Counted from the stretch's first letter, positions 8,741-17,457 are shown. The stretch is DNA of 64,000 bases from Xenorhabdus sp014467285 (GCF_014467285.1 NZ_NKHR01000004.1:1-64000); one strand, 5' to 3'. Made by a program: numbers and translations. Notes: a model not told the origin generated them from the letters alone.

Positions 8741-9149
8741 TCTCCATACCCAAGCGCGGGATTTCAATTTTAGGGCAACAATCCATCACAACATCCAATC
8801 CCTCGTGTTCTGCCAGTGATTTTGCTTCTTCATTGATGATGTCTTTCTGTAGCCAAAGCACTTTTGCACCAATAGAGATTGCCTCTTCAGCCACGCCGTA
8901 AGCCGCTGTCGCATTACGGAATACATCAACCATATCCACTGGTTGATCAATATCTGCTAATTGACTTACAACAGGCTGCCCCAACAAAGTTTTCCCTGCC
9001 AATTTAGGGCTGACAGGAATGACTTTATATCCCTGATTCAGTAAGTATTTCATTACCTTATAGCTTGGACGCTCTGGTTTATCACTCGCACCTACCAACG
9101 CTATAGTTCTGACCTTTTTCAGTATAGCCACTATATATTGATCATTCAT
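8736..9149 (-). CDS. yccU: CoA-binding Rossmann protein YccU
   Basis: A 137-aa CoA-binding-domain protein (same length as E. coli) of unknown cellular role. The Rossmann motif VGASDKPERPSYKVMKYL (residues ~19-36) and IPVSPKLAGKTLLG, VDMVDVFRN and IEIPRLG blocks match the family along its whole length. It sits between hspQ and mgsA as in E. coli and is transcribed convergently with hspQ. Confidence 0.93.
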   Translation of the reverse strand: MNDQYIVAILKKVRTIALVGASDKPERPSYKVMKYLLNQGYKVIPVSPKLAGKTLLGQPVVSQLADIDQPVDMVDVFRNATAAYGVAEEAISIGAKVLWLQKDIINEEAKSLAEHEGLDVVMDCCPKIEIPRLGMEK

Positions 9150-9182
9150 TTAGCCCCCTATATTACCTTTAGTCGTTACTCC

Positions 9183-9281
9183 ATGACTCAACAGCTACTT
9201 TCATTCGGTTTATCTGCTACAGTATTTATGATAATCACGGTTGTTTTTTATTATCTTGCCATTTTAAAAAATGGTAAATAA
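9183..9281 (+). CDS. Possible 32-aa single-pass membrane peptide
   Basis: An open frame of 32 codons between yccU and mgsA encodes a polar start (MTQQ), a ~22-residue hydrophobic helix (SATVFMIITVVFYYLAIL) and a basic tail KNGK. The layout is typical of bacterial small inner-membrane proteins. There is no clear ribosome site and I do not recognise the sequence; it could be fortuitous. It ends 23 bp before mgsA. Confidence 0.3.
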   Translation: MTQQLLSFGLSATVFMIITVVFYYLAILKNGK

Positions 9282-9304
9282 TTTATTCATATAAAGGTAT
9301 CACC

Positions 9305-9763
9305 ATGGAATCAACGGTTCGCACCTTGGCAAAATCAAAAAATATCGCCCTTGTCGCACATGACCACTGTAAAAAAGCCCTGCTAGACTGGGCCAATACA
9401 CATAAGTCTTTATTAAACAGGCATACACTGTATGCGACAGGAACAACAGGGCATTTAATTCAGCAAAAGACGGGACTCACTGTTACAACTATGCTGAGTG
9501 GGCCAATGGGAGGTGATCAACAAATTGGAGCCCTAATTTCTGAAGGAAAAATCGATGTTTTGATTTTCTTGTGGGATCCTTTGAATGCAGTTCCACATGA
9601 TCCTGATGTTAAAGCTCTGCTACGTTTAGCCACTGTTTGGAATATTCCCGTTGCTACCAACCTCTCAACTGCCGATTTTCTTATCAACTCCGCGCTTTTT
9701 TCAGAAGAAGTCGATATCAATGTACCAGATTATCAACGCTATCTTAATGAAAGACTCCAATAA
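9305..9763 (+). CDS. mgsA: Methylglyoxal synthase
   Basis: Converts dihydroxyacetone phosphate to methylglyoxal and phosphate, a bypass that relieves phosphosugar stress. The 152 residues match the E. coli length, with ALVAHDHCK at the start, YATGTTG as phosphate-binding loop, the LSGPMGGDQQIG block with the catalytic Asp, and FLWDPLNAVPHDPDVKAL. A Shine-Dalgarno-like AAAGGT lies before ATG 9305. A strong terminator follows, so the gene is monocistronic. Confidence 0.96.
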   Translation: MESTVRTLAKSKNIALVAHDHCKKALLDWANTHKSLLNRHTLYATGTTGHLIQQKTGLTVTTMLSGPMGGDQQIGALISEGKIDVLIFLWDPLNAVPHDPDVKALLRLATVWNIPVATNLSTADFLINSALFSEEVDINVPDYQRYLNERLQ

Positions 9764-9773
9764 TCAGAACGGA

Positions 9774-9804
9774 AATGGGAGAGCCAAACTCTCCCCCATT
9801 TTTT
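9774..9804 (+). terminator. Rho-independent terminator of mgsA
   Basis: AATGGGAGAG-ccaaa-CTCTCCCcCATTTTTT: a strong GC-rich stem followed by a T run, 11 bp after the mgsA stop. Confidence 0.85.
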
Positions 9805-9834
9805 AATCTTATTTTTTCTGATGTTGATACGGTC

Positions 9835-11889
9835 TTAAGGTTTACGCTGAGTGGATACGCCTAATTGCAACAATTGATGAATGAATATCGATGGGTTTTT
9901 CGGTTCCTGCATCAACCAAACCTGTTTTTTTGCCCGTGTCAGTGCAACATATAAAAGACGGCGTTCTTCCGCATCAGGAAAATCTTCAGGTTGTGGTAAT
10001 AAAACTTGCTCTATCACAGATTCCCTCGCAGGTGCCGGAAAACCATCTTTTCCCTGATGCAATCCCAGGATAATGACATATTCCGCTTGTTGCCCTTTAG
10101 ACGTATGAATTGTCATAAATTCAATCTGCAAATTTGGCCAGCGAGTTGGTGCTTTTTTCAATAGTTCTGGCTTGAGATGGTAATAGCGTGCCAATAATAA
10201 GATGGTTTCCTGCTTGGTAACATAACCGCTCATTTTATTAAGCAATGCTTCCAACTGCTCTTCCGGCAAAATCACAACCGATTTTTTATTGCCTTTTATC
10301 AAGCTATTGAACGGATTAGCTAATTGATGGGGGTTTTGTTGCACAAATCGGTTGGCTATTTCACTGATACGATCATTGAAACGATAAGTCGTATCTAACG
10401 TGCATTTTGTACCATCACCAAAATAAGTTGGAAAAGCTGTCATTAAAGTTAATTCTGCACCACTAAGACGATAAATTGCTTGCAAGTCATCTCCCACAGC
10501 GAATAGATGGCTTTGTTTATTTTGCGCCTTCAGCGCTGTCAATAATTTGGCCTTCAGCGGTGAAATATCCTGGAATTCATCAATCAGAATATGTTTCCAT
10601 GGGCTGATAAATTGCCCTTTTTGTAAAATGTTTACAGCCTGATGGATTAAACCAGAAAAATCGATTGCGCCTTCAGATTTCAGTGCCGATTTCCAGGCCT
10701 TCAACAAAGGAGCCATAAGGCGTATACGTTTCTGAAATAGATCAGCATAAGCAGCAGGTGCCTGTTCAATCATCTCTTTCTGACTGCCGCCATGCCTACG
10801 CATTAATTCCAGCCAGCGTTCCAGACGAACAGATAAGCTATCTGTTAATTGGTTATCGTGCCAATATTCACCTTCTGGTAATTGCCAATCCAGTTCTTCA
10901 TCTAACCATTCCCGCCAACCTTTCGCTTGTGCTTTTTTTTCTCCACACTGCTTTTGCCATTCCTGAATGAGAAAATTACGACGCTTCTGAGCATCAATTT
11001 CCAGTTCACTAATTTTGGTTTCTTTATTGCTCCCTTGCTGAATAATATGCAGTGCCAAAGTATGAAATGTTTTTGCTTTTACCTCTTTTGTTCCCAAGCG
11101 CGCCTGAATACGTTCACTCATTTGACCAGCAGCCTGACGATCAAAAGCCAACAACAAAATCTGTTCGGGAAGAGCTTGTTGACGCAATAACAACCACCTA
11201 GTACGCGCCATCAAAACAGCGGTTTTTCCGCTCCCCGCACCGCCTAAGACTAAAATATTTTTCTCACCATTAATAACCGCCTGACACTGAGAACGATCAA
11301 GTGGCGAAGTTTCTATGGTTCGGAAAAATTCCTCATGTTGCGCCAAAACACGATCCATCCAACGCTGGTTCATAGTCTGAATTGTTTTTTCACCCTCATA
11401 CAACCAATCCAAACAAATCTGATAATCATCACGGCAGTTCTCAAATTGGGTGATTCGCTGTAATGGAAGAGGTAGTGACTGGAATGTTTCTTGGATTTGT
11501 TGCTGCAATGAAGTTAATTCTGCAATTTTCAACCAGCGATCTTGTTGGCCGATTTTATTAATTTCATTCACTTGAGCAGCCAATACTTCCGCACTGACAT
11601 CGCTCATATCGAGACTCCATTTTTGCCATTCCTTTAATAAGTAATGGTAAAAATGTTGTGTTTGCTGCCATTCAGTACCATGCAGGCGAACTACTTTTCC
11701 CTCAGGTAATTCAAATTCCAGTTCCCCCCAGACAATCCCTCGCTTACACTGAATGCCAATCAATTGATTAAATGGAATAAGGTACTGGTGCTTATCACCA
11801 CTGACTTCAATGCCAGCATTAAGCAGACGCACCCTGTTATAAGGATGTTGGGCGAGTCGTTGCCCAATTTGCGTTGATTTGAGTTCCAT
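9835..11889 (-). CDS. helD: DNA helicase IV
   Basis: UvrD/Rep-type superfamily 1 helicase of 684 aa, the usual HelD length. It has the N-terminal HelD-specific domain, Walker A LVLGGAGSGKTAVLMAR at about residue 213, Walker B-like ILIDEFQDISP, GDDLQAIYRLSG (motif III), MTIHTSKGQQAEYV (motif V) and LLYVALTRAKKQ (motif VI). It unwinds DNA 3' to 5' in recombination and repair. In E. coli yccF lies between yccS and helD; here yccS starts 66 bp from helD on the other strand and yccF is missing. Confidence 0.95.
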   Translation of the reverse strand: MELKSTQIGQRLAQHPYNRVRLLNAGIEVSGDKHQYLIPFNQLIGIQCKRGIVWGELEFELPEGKVVRLHGTEWQQTQHFYHYLLKEWQKWSLDMSDVSAEVLAAQVNEINKIGQQDRWLKIAELTSLQQQIQETFQSLPLPLQRITQFENCRDDYQICLDWLYEGEKTIQTMNQRWMDRVLAQHEEFFRTIETSPLDRSQCQAVINGEKNILVLGGAGSGKTAVLMARTRWLLLRQQALPEQILLLAFDRQAAGQMSERIQARLGTKEVKAKTFHTLALHIIQQGSNKETKISELEIDAQKRRNFLIQEWQKQCGEKKAQAKGWREWLDEELDWQLPEGEYWHDNQLTDSLSVRLERWLELMRRHGGSQKEMIEQAPAAYADLFQKRIRLMAPLLKAWKSALKSEGAIDFSGLIHQAVNILQKGQFISPWKHILIDEFQDISPLKAKLLTALKAQNKQSHLFAVGDDLQAIYRLSGAELTLMTAFPTYFGDGTKCTLDTTYRFNDRISEIANRFVQQNPHQLANPFNSLIKGNKKSVVILPEEQLEALLNKMSGYVTKQETILLLARYYHLKPELLKKAPTRWPNLQIEFMTIHTSKGQQAEYVIILGLHQGKDGFPAPARESVIEQVLLPQPEDFPDAEERRLLYVALTRAKKQVWLMQEPKNPSIFIHQLLQLGVSTQRKP

Positions 11890-11955
11890 TGTCGTGGCAC
11901 CGTACCTGAAAATTGTTGAACTACTTCATCACGTAAATGTTGTTAGGGGTATTTT

Positions 11956-14121
11956 GTGCTAACGGTTTTATCCAGCTCCCGCCATTTTCTGTATAACAGT
12001 CATGTCCTCTATTATATCCGTATATTCATTGCACTGACAGGAACTACCCTGATTCCCTGGCTATTAGGAGAAGAACTTAAAATAACCATTCCTTTGCTGC
12101 TAGGTGTCGTTGCGGCGGCATTAACAGATTTGGATGATCGTTTGGTTGGTCGTTTGCGTAATCTTATTATTACGCTGGTCTCTTTCTTTGCCGCTTCCAC
12201 TTCGATTACATTGCTATTTCCTTATCCATGGTTTTTTATGCTCGGGCTGGCAATATCAACCTGCGGCTTTATTCTGTTGGGTGCTTTGGGACAGCGCTAC
12301 GCTACTATTGCCTTTGGTGCTTTACTGATAGCGATTTATACCATGCTTGGCTCACCTATATTTCCTGTTTGGTATCAACAGCCTGTATTACTGCTCATTG
12401 GTGCCATCTGGTATAACTTGCTGACATTAACCGGCCACTTATTATTTCCAATTCGCCCTTTGCAAGAAAACCTGGCACGTTGTTACCAGCAGCTTTCAAC
12501 CTATCTTTATGCCAAAACAAGTTTGTTTGATCCTGATTCTGAAGCTGAAGAATATAAGCAAGCTGTGTTTGATATTGCCATGGCAAACAGCACATTAGTC
12601 ACGACACTGAATCAAGCTAAGATCTCTTTATTAAGTCGCTTGAAAGGCGACAGAGGGCAGCGAGGAACGCGCCATACTTTGCATTATTATTTTGTTGCAC
12701 AAGATATCCATGAGCGAGCCAGTTCATCCCATGTTCAGTATCAAAAACTGAGAGAAATTTTTCGTCACAGCGATATTCTGTTTCGTATTCAAAGGCTACT
12801 TTCTATGCAAGCACGAGCATGCGAGCAGATTTCGCGATCTATTATCTTACGTAAGCAATATCAACATAATCCACGTTTTGAAAGTGCGTTCAGTTATCTT
12901 GAAAGCTCCCTTGAGCGCTTAAAAAACCAGCAAGGTACTAATTCCAAAATAATGGCATTTGATAATCTGCTGAAAAACTTACGTGCGATTGATGCCCAAT
13001 TAGCAGGGCTTGGTTCGGATCAATACCTTCTTTCCCAAAATATTTCCCAAAATGCCCAACAAGAAGAGACACGCTTATCCGGTGAAGATTTAACAGGTTG
13101 GCGTGATATATGGTTCAGGATCAGCCGTAATTTGACACCAAAATCAGCTCTCTTTCGCCATGCGGTTCGAATGTCTGTCCTGCTATGTACTGGCTATGCC
13201 ATTATTCAACTATTTGATTTACAGCGTGGTTATTGGATCTTACTAACGAGTTTATTTGTCTGCCAACCTAACTATAGTGCCACTCGCCGACGTCTGGCTT
13301 TACGTGTCATTGGCACATTGGCGGGAATTTTGATTGGCCTACCAATTCTCTATTTTGTGCCCTCTATTGAAGGGCAACTGGTGTTAATTGTCATATCTGG
13401 AGTACTGTTCTTCGCTTTTCGCAATAGCCAATATGCACATGCAACGCTATTCATTACTCTTCTGGTTTTACTGAGTTTCAATTTATTAGGTGAAGGCTTT
13501 GAAATCGCATTACCCAGAATTATCGACACATTGATAGGTTGTGGCATTGCCTTACTTGCTGTCAGTTTCATCTGGCCAGACTGGAAATTTCGCCAATTGC
13601 CTCAAGTGATTAACCGAACAATGGTTGCTAATTGCCGTTATCTTAATGCTATTTTAATGCAGTACCATCAAGGAAAGAGCAACTGTCTGGATTACCGCAT
13701 CGCTCGCCGTGATGCTCATAATTGTGATGCTGAATTAGCATCGGTGATCTCTAATATGGCATCAGAGCCAAAAAGTTACCGCATTTCTCAGGAAGCCGCT
13801 TTTCGTTTATTGTGCCTTAACCATACGATGCTGAGCTATATTTCTGCATTGGGGGCCCATCGTGACAAGCTCAATGATCCAGAAATTCTGGATATTCTTA
13901 ATGATGCTATCTGTTCCGTTGAATCGGCATTAAAACAAGGCTGGGTTAATGATAAAACACTACAAACCATTGCAAATAACTTGGCAGATAAAATCAATCT
14001 GGTGCCTTCTGAAAGTAACAATAAAGTTCAACTCGTGTTACAACAAATAGGATTACTCATTGAGCTATTACCTGAAATTGTTTGTTTAACAAAAAAAATT
14101 GGTGAACAAGAGCCACACTAA
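11956..14121 (+). CDS. yccS: YccS-family inner-membrane transporter-like protein
   Basis: A 721-aa protein of the YccS/YhfK (FUSC-like) family with two membrane blocks of about five to six helices each (residues ~20-150 and ~390-520) and long cytoplasmic stretches. Its substrate is unknown; relatives are aromatic-acid or organic-acid exporters. The start is a GTG at 11956 preceded by AGGGGT. It is divergent from helD. E. coli YccS is of similar length, so the gene looks intact. A weak hairpin follows at 14134-14152. Confidence 0.9.
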   Translation: MLTVLSSSRHFLYNSHVLYYIRIFIALTGTTLIPWLLGEELKITIPLLLGVVAAALTDLDDRLVGRLRNLIITLVSFFAASTSITLLFPYPWFFMLGLAISTCGFILLGALGQRYATIAFGALLIAIYTMLGSPIFPVWYQQPVLLLIGAIWYNLLTLTGHLLFPIRPLQENLARCYQQLSTYLYAKTSLFDPDSEAEEYKQAVFDIAMANSTLVTTLNQAKISLLSRLKGDRGQRGTRHTLHYYFVAQDIHERASSSHVQYQKLREIFRHSDILFRIQRLLSMQARACEQISRSIILRKQYQHNPRFESAFSYLESSLERLKNQQGTNSKIMAFDNLLKNLRAIDAQLAGLGSDQYLLSQNISQNAQQEETRLSGEDLTGWRDIWFRISRNLTPKSALFRHAVRMSVLLCTGYAIIQLFDLQRGYWILLTSLFVCQPNYSATRRRLALRVIGTLAGILIGLPILYFVPSIEGQLVLIVISGVLFFAFRNSQYAHATLFITLLVLLSFNLLGEGFEIALPRIIDTLIGCGIALLAVSFIWPDWKFRQLPQVINRTMVANCRYLNAILMQYHQGKSNCLDYRIARRDAHNCDAELASVISNMASEPKSYRISQEAAFRLLCLNHTMLSYISALGAHRDKLNDPEILDILNDAICSVESALKQGWVNDKTLQTIANNLADKINLVPSESNNKVQLVLQQIGLLIELLPEIVCLTKKIGEQEPH

Positions 14122-14133
14122 AAAATTATCTTA

Positions 14134-14152
14134 TAGGGGCATTTAGCCCCTA
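14134..14152 (+). terminator. Weak hairpin after yccS
   Basis: TAGGGGC-attta-GCCCCTA, a 7-bp stem 12 bp after the yccS stop but without a following T run. Possible attenuated or Rho-assisted terminator. Confidence 0.4.
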
Positions 14153-14219
14153 ACAATATAGCAGAATCAAAATAATATGGCCTAATATCTGAATTCTAAT
14201 GACAAGGCAGAGTAATAAG

Positions 14220-14369
14220 ATGGGTTACCGTTTAGATTTCCGAAAGAAAGTACTGGCATACAAAGACAAGCATTCGTTGACTTTCGAACAAACGAATGCC
14301 CACTTTGATATCATTCGCACCCTGTTTCGGCGGAGTCACAAGATAGAACCTTGCGTGACTCGTGATTAA
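14220..14369 (+). pseudogene. N-terminal fragment of a Tc1/IS630-type transposase
   Basis: A 49-codon frame begins MGYRLDFRKKVLAYKDKH and continues LTFEQTNAHFD, the helix-turn-helix start typical of short IS630-type transposases with a separate N-terminal ORF. It ends at TAA 14367-14369 shortly after the usual KIEPC motif. No catalytic DDE part follows, so this is a remnant left by decay. Confidence 0.75.
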
Positions 14370-14393
14370 ACCTGATTAAGCGTAATCAGATAT

Positions 14394-14531
14394 TCAGCCA
14401 CGTAATGGCCAGTTATGCAAGGTAGCTTCCGATATGCCTTCCAGTTGTGCAACTGCGGCTACCGTCATATTGTAAAGAGAAAGCAATTTAGCCAGTGCTG
14501 CGGATTTACGTTCTGGTGAAATTCGTATCAT
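14394..14531 (-). pseudogene. Transposase OrfA-type helix-turn-helix fragment
   Basis: A 45-codon minus-strand frame encodes RISPERKSAALAKLL and MTVAAVAQLEGISEATLHNW, the DNA-binding start of a transposase type frequent in Xenorhabdus/Photorhabdus. It stops at a TGA before any catalytic region. Together with the neighbouring fragment it shows repeated IS insertion and decay downstream of yccS. Confidence 0.65.
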
Positions 14532-14599
14532 GGTGATTGATCTCTACCGCCCCATGAATATTTTTAATGACGGTGACAACAATCCTGACAGAGAGGGTA

Positions 14600-14638
14600 A
14601 ATCCGGCCTCCAAACTATTTGTTGGAGAACCGGCTTAC
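14600..14638. repeat. Imperfect inverted repeat downstream of the GhoS-like gene
   Basis: CCGG(c)CTCCAA and TTGGAG(aa)CCGG form an imperfect stem around a 7-8 nt loop. It lies about 15-50 bp past the stop of the minus-strand gene at 14651 and may act as its terminator, though no clean T run is present. Confidence 0.35.
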
Positions 14639-14650
14639 TAAAAAATAATA

Positions 14651-14959
14651 TTATGATTCAGATGATAATGCAGATACAGAAGCTGAATAAAGGTAAGCAG
14701 ACCATTCGCTATACTGGCAAACAAACACAGAAACAGCTTTTGATGATAATGGGTTTGCTAATTTCCTGACTTTTTCTCTGATCTCTGAAGCGGAGTTTAA
14801 CGAGCTTCCAACATAAGTCCCTGTAGGCAGAGCCATTACTTCACCATTGGCATAAGTAATTGTTCCCCTAAAATCAATTAACCCCATTAATTCATGAAGT
14901 GAATTGTGCTCCCTTGAGCCTGCACCAAAAAGCTCTACACGAACCAGATAAGTAGCCAT
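14651..14959 (-). CDS. Small protein resembling the GhoS/DUF2622 family
   Basis: A 102-aa protein with the pattern M-x-T-Y-L-V-R-V-E-L near the start, YANGEVMALPTGTYVG in the middle and an ending around SVFVCQYSEWSAYLY. Small proteins with this layout are often annotated as GhoS-like endoribonuclease antitoxins of type V systems, but similarity to E. coli GhoS itself is weak and I hold this lightly. The toxin GhoT would be a ~57-aa membrane peptide just downstream; I find only transposase debris there. It is thus an orphan, or not an antitoxin at all. Confidence 0.45.
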   Translation of the reverse strand: MATYLVRVELFGAGSREHNSLHELMGLIDFRGTITYANGEVMALPTGTYVGSSLNSASEIREKVRKLANPLSSKAVSVFVCQYSEWSAYLYSASVSALSSES

Positions 14960-15329
14960 ATACAGTCCTCTCTTTTATTTAAGAAATAACCAAAACTTCT
15001 ACTTTTTTGATTACAGAAAGTTATAGCCACATTCCGCCCTTTCCAAGAGTGTTGTGGTTAATGGTGAATTTAGCAGGCATTAATATGGTCACGCCATATC
15101 AATAAATCACAGTGATTTGAGAAAATAGCCACATTAACTAAGATGGTGTTAATGAAGCCGAAGTTTAGTGGTCATTTTGATAATATATTTTCCACTCTTA
15201 GAATATTTACTTCACCAACTGAGAAAAGAAAAAACAATCAATCCATGAAGATTTTCTATGATAACAAAATAATACTTCTCTATTAATCATTCCTCTAATA
15301 CTATATCCAATCTAACGATATAACAGGAA
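14960..15329. other. Gene-free AT-rich stretch
   Basis: No supported gene. The word ATAGCCACATT occurs twice (near 15022 and 15125), and a short palindrome AAATCAC-agt-GATTT lies between, possibly debris of an IS end. Nothing else recognised. Confidence 0.4.
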
Positions 15330-16169
15330 CTACGATAATGCCAAAAATGACTTTTTATGATAATCTTCCATCCAGCGGATTGCATAATCCAGTATTTCTT
15401 TAGCAGGAACAAGTAGTGTATTAGCAGAACCAATAACACCTTTAATCGATTCTGAATGGGAATGACAAAATTGCTCAACAATATCTTTGAAATAGCCTTC
15501 AGGAAATAATTCACAAACCGGATCTACTGTGTCAAATTCTTCTAGTTTAACCCATTCTACATAACCATTTTGAAACAGAGGGATTTCCATTTTACGAATA
15601 TGTTTATTTGGAATATTTGCCAAGTGTTCAGCATGATGTAATAAACTCATTGTTTCATATGGAGCACCAATCATAAGAATCTTCCCCTGACAGGCTACAA
15701 ATTTCGCAAATGGTGAATTATTACCATATCCATAATTTATTGAATGGTTCTCTACGAAGTGGTTGGCATCATTTCCAATAGCAACTACAGATGCGCCAGG
15801 ATTTTGGCTTCGAACTGCTCCTCTTGTTGTTCTAACACTCTCAGCAAATACGCCATGATCTCTGCTTGCTCGTGAAAATAATGGGTCATACGGCATAATT
15901 TCAGTTTTTAGTTCAAGCGGCACACAGCCATTTTCATCCATACTATCTTCGTAATTTTGTTCCCAGTTTGTATAACATAATAATGTCCCTTTCTCCCCTA
16001 TAGCAGTTAAAATCGCCTGAATAAGATCATCTGCACCATTTAAACAATACCCGACAGAGCGCATAGAAACGTGGGACATAACAACATCACCCGGTTTTAT
16101 ACCCATCTTTAGGATCTGTTCAACGAGTGCCGATTTAGTCCAATATTTATCTTCACCTATTTTGATCAT
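15330..16169 (-). CDS. AAC(3)-family aminoglycoside 3-N-acetyltransferase-like protein
   Basis: A 279-aa protein of the antibiotic N-acetyltransferase family, which uses acetyl-CoA to acetylate the 3-amino group of aminoglycosides or, in relatives such as FrbF, other amines. Family blocks: PGDVVMSHVSMRSVGYCLNG near residue 27, a central SRASRDHGVFAESVR, RSQNPGASVVAIG, and a catalytic-type HHAEHLANIP (His about residue 176). Length fits the family. The ATG has AAGG upstream. The gene stands alone among transposase debris, so it may be horizontally acquired. Whether the substrate is a drug or an endogenous metabolite cannot be told from sequence. Confidence 0.85.
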   Translation of the reverse strand: MIKIGEDKYWTKSALVEQILKMGIKPGDVVMSHVSMRSVGYCLNGADDLIQAILTAIGEKGTLLCYTNWEQNYEDSMDENGCVPLELKTEIMPYDPLFSRASRDHGVFAESVRTTRGAVRSQNPGASVVAIGNDANHFVENHSINYGYGNNSPFAKFVACQGKILMIGAPYETMSLLHHAEHLANIPNKHIRKMEIPLFQNGYVEWVKLEEFDTVDPVCELFPEGYFKDIVEQFCHSHSESIKGVIGSANTLLVPAKEILDYAIRWMEDYHKKSFLALS

Positions 16170-16753
16170 ACTTTTGCCTTATATTTTAGATGAAACCAGT
16201 TAAACTAATAATGTTTGGTGAATTCGCATCATAAAAATTTTTTATACATCATGATTATTTTTTACTTACGTCAGTTAAAACATCCCTCTAATCTATTCTT
16301 TAAAATCTAAATCCATTTCCAATAATTATATACCCTAAAGGTATCATTACTACCTTTTGTTTAAGGTTGGTTTATTGCATATTTTACCATTTAAGTCTAC
16401 TTTATTTACGTGTACTGAATGCCCTACTTGTTTAGTACACCCTCATTTGCTTCTTATTTCGCTCTTTCCCTCCCTAATACAGGGAGGGGTTTTTCTTGCT
16501 CGATGCTTCACCCCAATAATATTTAACCTATCGGTATAATCCCATCAGCCCAACAACCAACATTTTCTTAAGAAGATATTTCTATCACACCCTTATCATA
16601 AATTAAGAATTTATAATTGACTAATTTTGTTATAAATATATTTATGCCTTTCCATAAGACATGAATTAAATTTCATACATACCGATTAATATTATAACAA
16701 TAATTAAAGTTACTTGTTTTACAGTCAAGTACGGAAAAAATAGGAACTCCATC
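16170..16753. other. 584-bp intergenic region with an orphan terminator
   Basis: No convincing protein gene. A strong plus-strand terminator at 16467-16494 has no gene ahead of it, and an inverted repeat TGTACT...AGTACA lies at 16410-16439, so a small RNA of about 100-170 nt ending near 16494 is possible. The remainder (16500-16740) is very AT-rich and likely contains the LPMO promoter. Confidence 0.4.
16467..16494 (+). terminator. Orphan Rho-independent terminator
   Basis: CCCTCCCT-aatac-AGGGAGGGGTTTTTC: an 8-bp GC-rich perfect stem followed by five T. No coding region precedes it on this strand. Confidence 0.75.
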
Positions 16754-17347
16754 ATGAACATTAAAAAGTCATTACTTTTAGTGGGACTGACCGCTGTTAG
16801 TACAATCCCATTCTTTAGTATTGCCGAACCTTCCTCTCGTCATGGATATATCGATACACCACCAAGCAGAGCGCTTCTATGCTCTAAACGCGTTAACAAA
16901 GAGTGTGGTCCCATCATGTATGAGCCACAATCTGTTGAAGGCGTCAAAGGTTTTCCACAAGGCGGTCCACCTGATGGACAAATTGCCAGTGGTGGCGTTG
17001 GTCAGTTCCATCAACTCAATGAGCAAAGTGCTGATCGCTGGCATCATGTCAATCTCAATAAAGGTCTTAATGAGTTTATATGGGTATTAACAGCCCGGCA
17101 TAGCTCCACTTCATGGCAATATTTCATTACTAAACCTGATTGGGACCCAAATAAGCCACTAACTCGCGCACAGTTTGATTTAAAACCCTTCTGTGAGCGT
17201 TTTGATGGTGGAAAAAGACCTGCCGAAAAAGTCAAGATAACCTGTAATGTTCCAGAACGCTCAGGATATCATGTTATTCTCGGTACATGGACAATTGACG
17301 ACACCAATAACGCTTTCTATCAAGTTATTGATGCTGACATTAAATAA
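16754..17347 (+). CDS. Secreted chitin-binding protein / AA10 lytic polysaccharide monooxygenase
   Basis: A 197-aa exported protein with a signal peptide (MNIKKSLLLVGLTAV...FFSIA). The AA10 fold is indicated by HGYIDTPPSR at the mature start, paired cysteines, and ARHSSTSWQYFITKPDWDP carrying the second copper His. Such proteins bind chitin and oxidatively cleave it; in insect pathogens they may help breach peritrophic or cuticular chitin. Odd: the likely signal peptidase site after SIA leaves EPSSR ahead of the copper-binding His, which normally must be residue 1. AGGAAC lies before the ATG and a terminator follows. Confidence 0.88.
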   Translation: MNIKKSLLLVGLTAVSTIPFFSIAEPSSRHGYIDTPPSRALLCSKRVNKECGPIMYEPQSVEGVKGFPQGGPPDGQIASGGVGQFHQLNEQSADRWHHVNLNKGLNEFIWVLTARHSSTSWQYFITKPDWDPNKPLTRAQFDLKPFCERFDGGKRPAEKVKITCNVPERSGYHVILGTWTIDDTNNAFYQVIDADIK

Positions 17348-17360
17348 TATTTTTAAATTA

Positions 17361-17391
17361 AAAAGTGCTGGGCAATAACCAGCACTTTTAT
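17361..17391 (+). terminator. Terminator of the LPMO gene
   Basis: AAAAGTGCTGG-gcaataa-CCAGCACTTTTAT, an 11-bp perfect stem ending in T's, 14 bp after the stop. Confidence 0.8.
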
Positions 17392-17457
17392 CTAAAAAAA
17401 CAAAATATTTTCAGGTAATATTTATTTTCCAACTCAACCCTACTCTTTTAAAAAAAT

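Noticed and set aside
16357..16539. 60-codon plus-strand frame upstream of the LPMO
   Set aside because: It runs straight through the terminator stem at 16467-16494 and has no protein-like composition.
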